This document shows, one piece after another, positions 14,101 through 14,147 of a DNA stretch of 14,147 bases (the first letter of the stretch is position 1; each line of letters opens with the position of its first letter). The notes under the pieces are model-generated. The model was not told the origin of the DNA, made no database searches, and saw only the letters and a program-made list of their open reading frames with translations. Position numbers and translations under genes: made by a program. Source of the DNA: CAZLMW01 sp964560875 (GTDB taxonomy: Bacteria > Myxococcota_A > UBA9042). The stretch lies in contig CAZLMW010000167.1 of the NCBI GenBank assembly GCA_964560875.1, forward strand, positions 1-14,147. Direction: 5' to 3'.

Positions 14101-14147
14101 GTGTGATCTTTTAGCCGGTCAGCTGTCGCTTCCCGGCCGGATCACAC
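14101..14147. repeat. Imperfect inverted repeat at the window end
   Basis: GTGTGATC at 14101-14108 is inverted as GATCACAC at 14140-14147, and inside it GCCGG (14114-14118) pairs with CCGGC (14133-14137), leaving a 14-nt loop. The element may continue past the window. It might be an operator or the leader of the next gene. Confidence 0.6.

Larger units (their letters stand above)
13820..14147. other. Gene-free structured region
   Basis: I see no convincing coding region in these 328 bp. Open frames exist on both strands but they run through the inverted repeats and have no family-like sequence. The region contains a large nested stem-loop (13882-13998) and a smaller imperfect one ending at the window edge (14101-14147). 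Confidence 0.5.

Noticed and set aside
13843..14106. An 87-codon plus-strand frame at the end of the window
   Set aside because: It runs through the large inverted repeat, lacks a ribosome binding site and shows no family-like sequence.
14101..14147. Integron attC site
   Set aside because: The arms do not show the conserved GTTRRRY/RYYYAAC core sites and no integrase or cassette gene is present.

Overview
The window is GC-rich, gene-dense bacterial DNA. It most likely comes from the Myxococcota (former Deltaproteobacteria). The best clue is a secreted cysteine-rich lipoprotein with the NGxETDxDCGGxC-type modules common in myxobacteria; a multi-histidine fatty-acid/sterol hydroxylase and several lipoproteins fit with this. 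The phylum is inferred from protein style only. No rRNA, tRNA, insertion sequence, phage gene or CRISPR array was seen.

Layout: (a) 2-2470 (+), the 3' part of a membrane-anchored LTA-synthase/OpgB-like sulfatase-superfamily enzyme fused to a glycerophosphodiester phosphodiesterase domain. (b) 2471-3045, a gap with a 15-bp tandem repeat array and a probably broken small exported-protein gene. (c) 4927-3046 (-), a small two-helix membrane protein whose gene overlaps that of a TMTC/PMT-like GT-C membrane glycosyltransferase. (d) 4989-7534 (+), a compact operon: an NTP_transf_5-type nucleotidyltransferase-like protein, a B12-binding radical SAM enzyme, and a 32-codon lipopeptide gene overlapping the radical SAM stop codon. 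(e) 7577-8422 (+), an integral-membrane di-iron hydroxylase. (f) 11727-8626 (-), a small outer-membrane barrel-like protein followed by a CocE/X-Pro peptidase-type lipoprotein hydrolase. (g) 12008-13765 (+), a Cys-rich lipoprotein with an N-terminal Ig-like domain and NHL-like propeller repeats, ended by an intrinsic terminator. (h) 13820-14147, no convincing gene but two strong nested inverted repeats.

Most products act at or beyond the cytoplasmic membrane. The first three complete or partial membrane genes (phosphoglycerol-transferase-like enzyme with GDPD, small membrane protein, GT-C enzyme) suggest envelope glycan or glycerophosphate metabolism. The most unusual locus is 4989-7534: its three-gene composition resembles a minimal peptide- or lipid-modification cassette, with the tiny Cys-containing lipopeptide as a possible substrate or partner. 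Several genes have a TATAAT-like box 6-8 nt upstream of the likely start codon and no Shine-Dalgarno sequence, suggesting leaderless transcripts.
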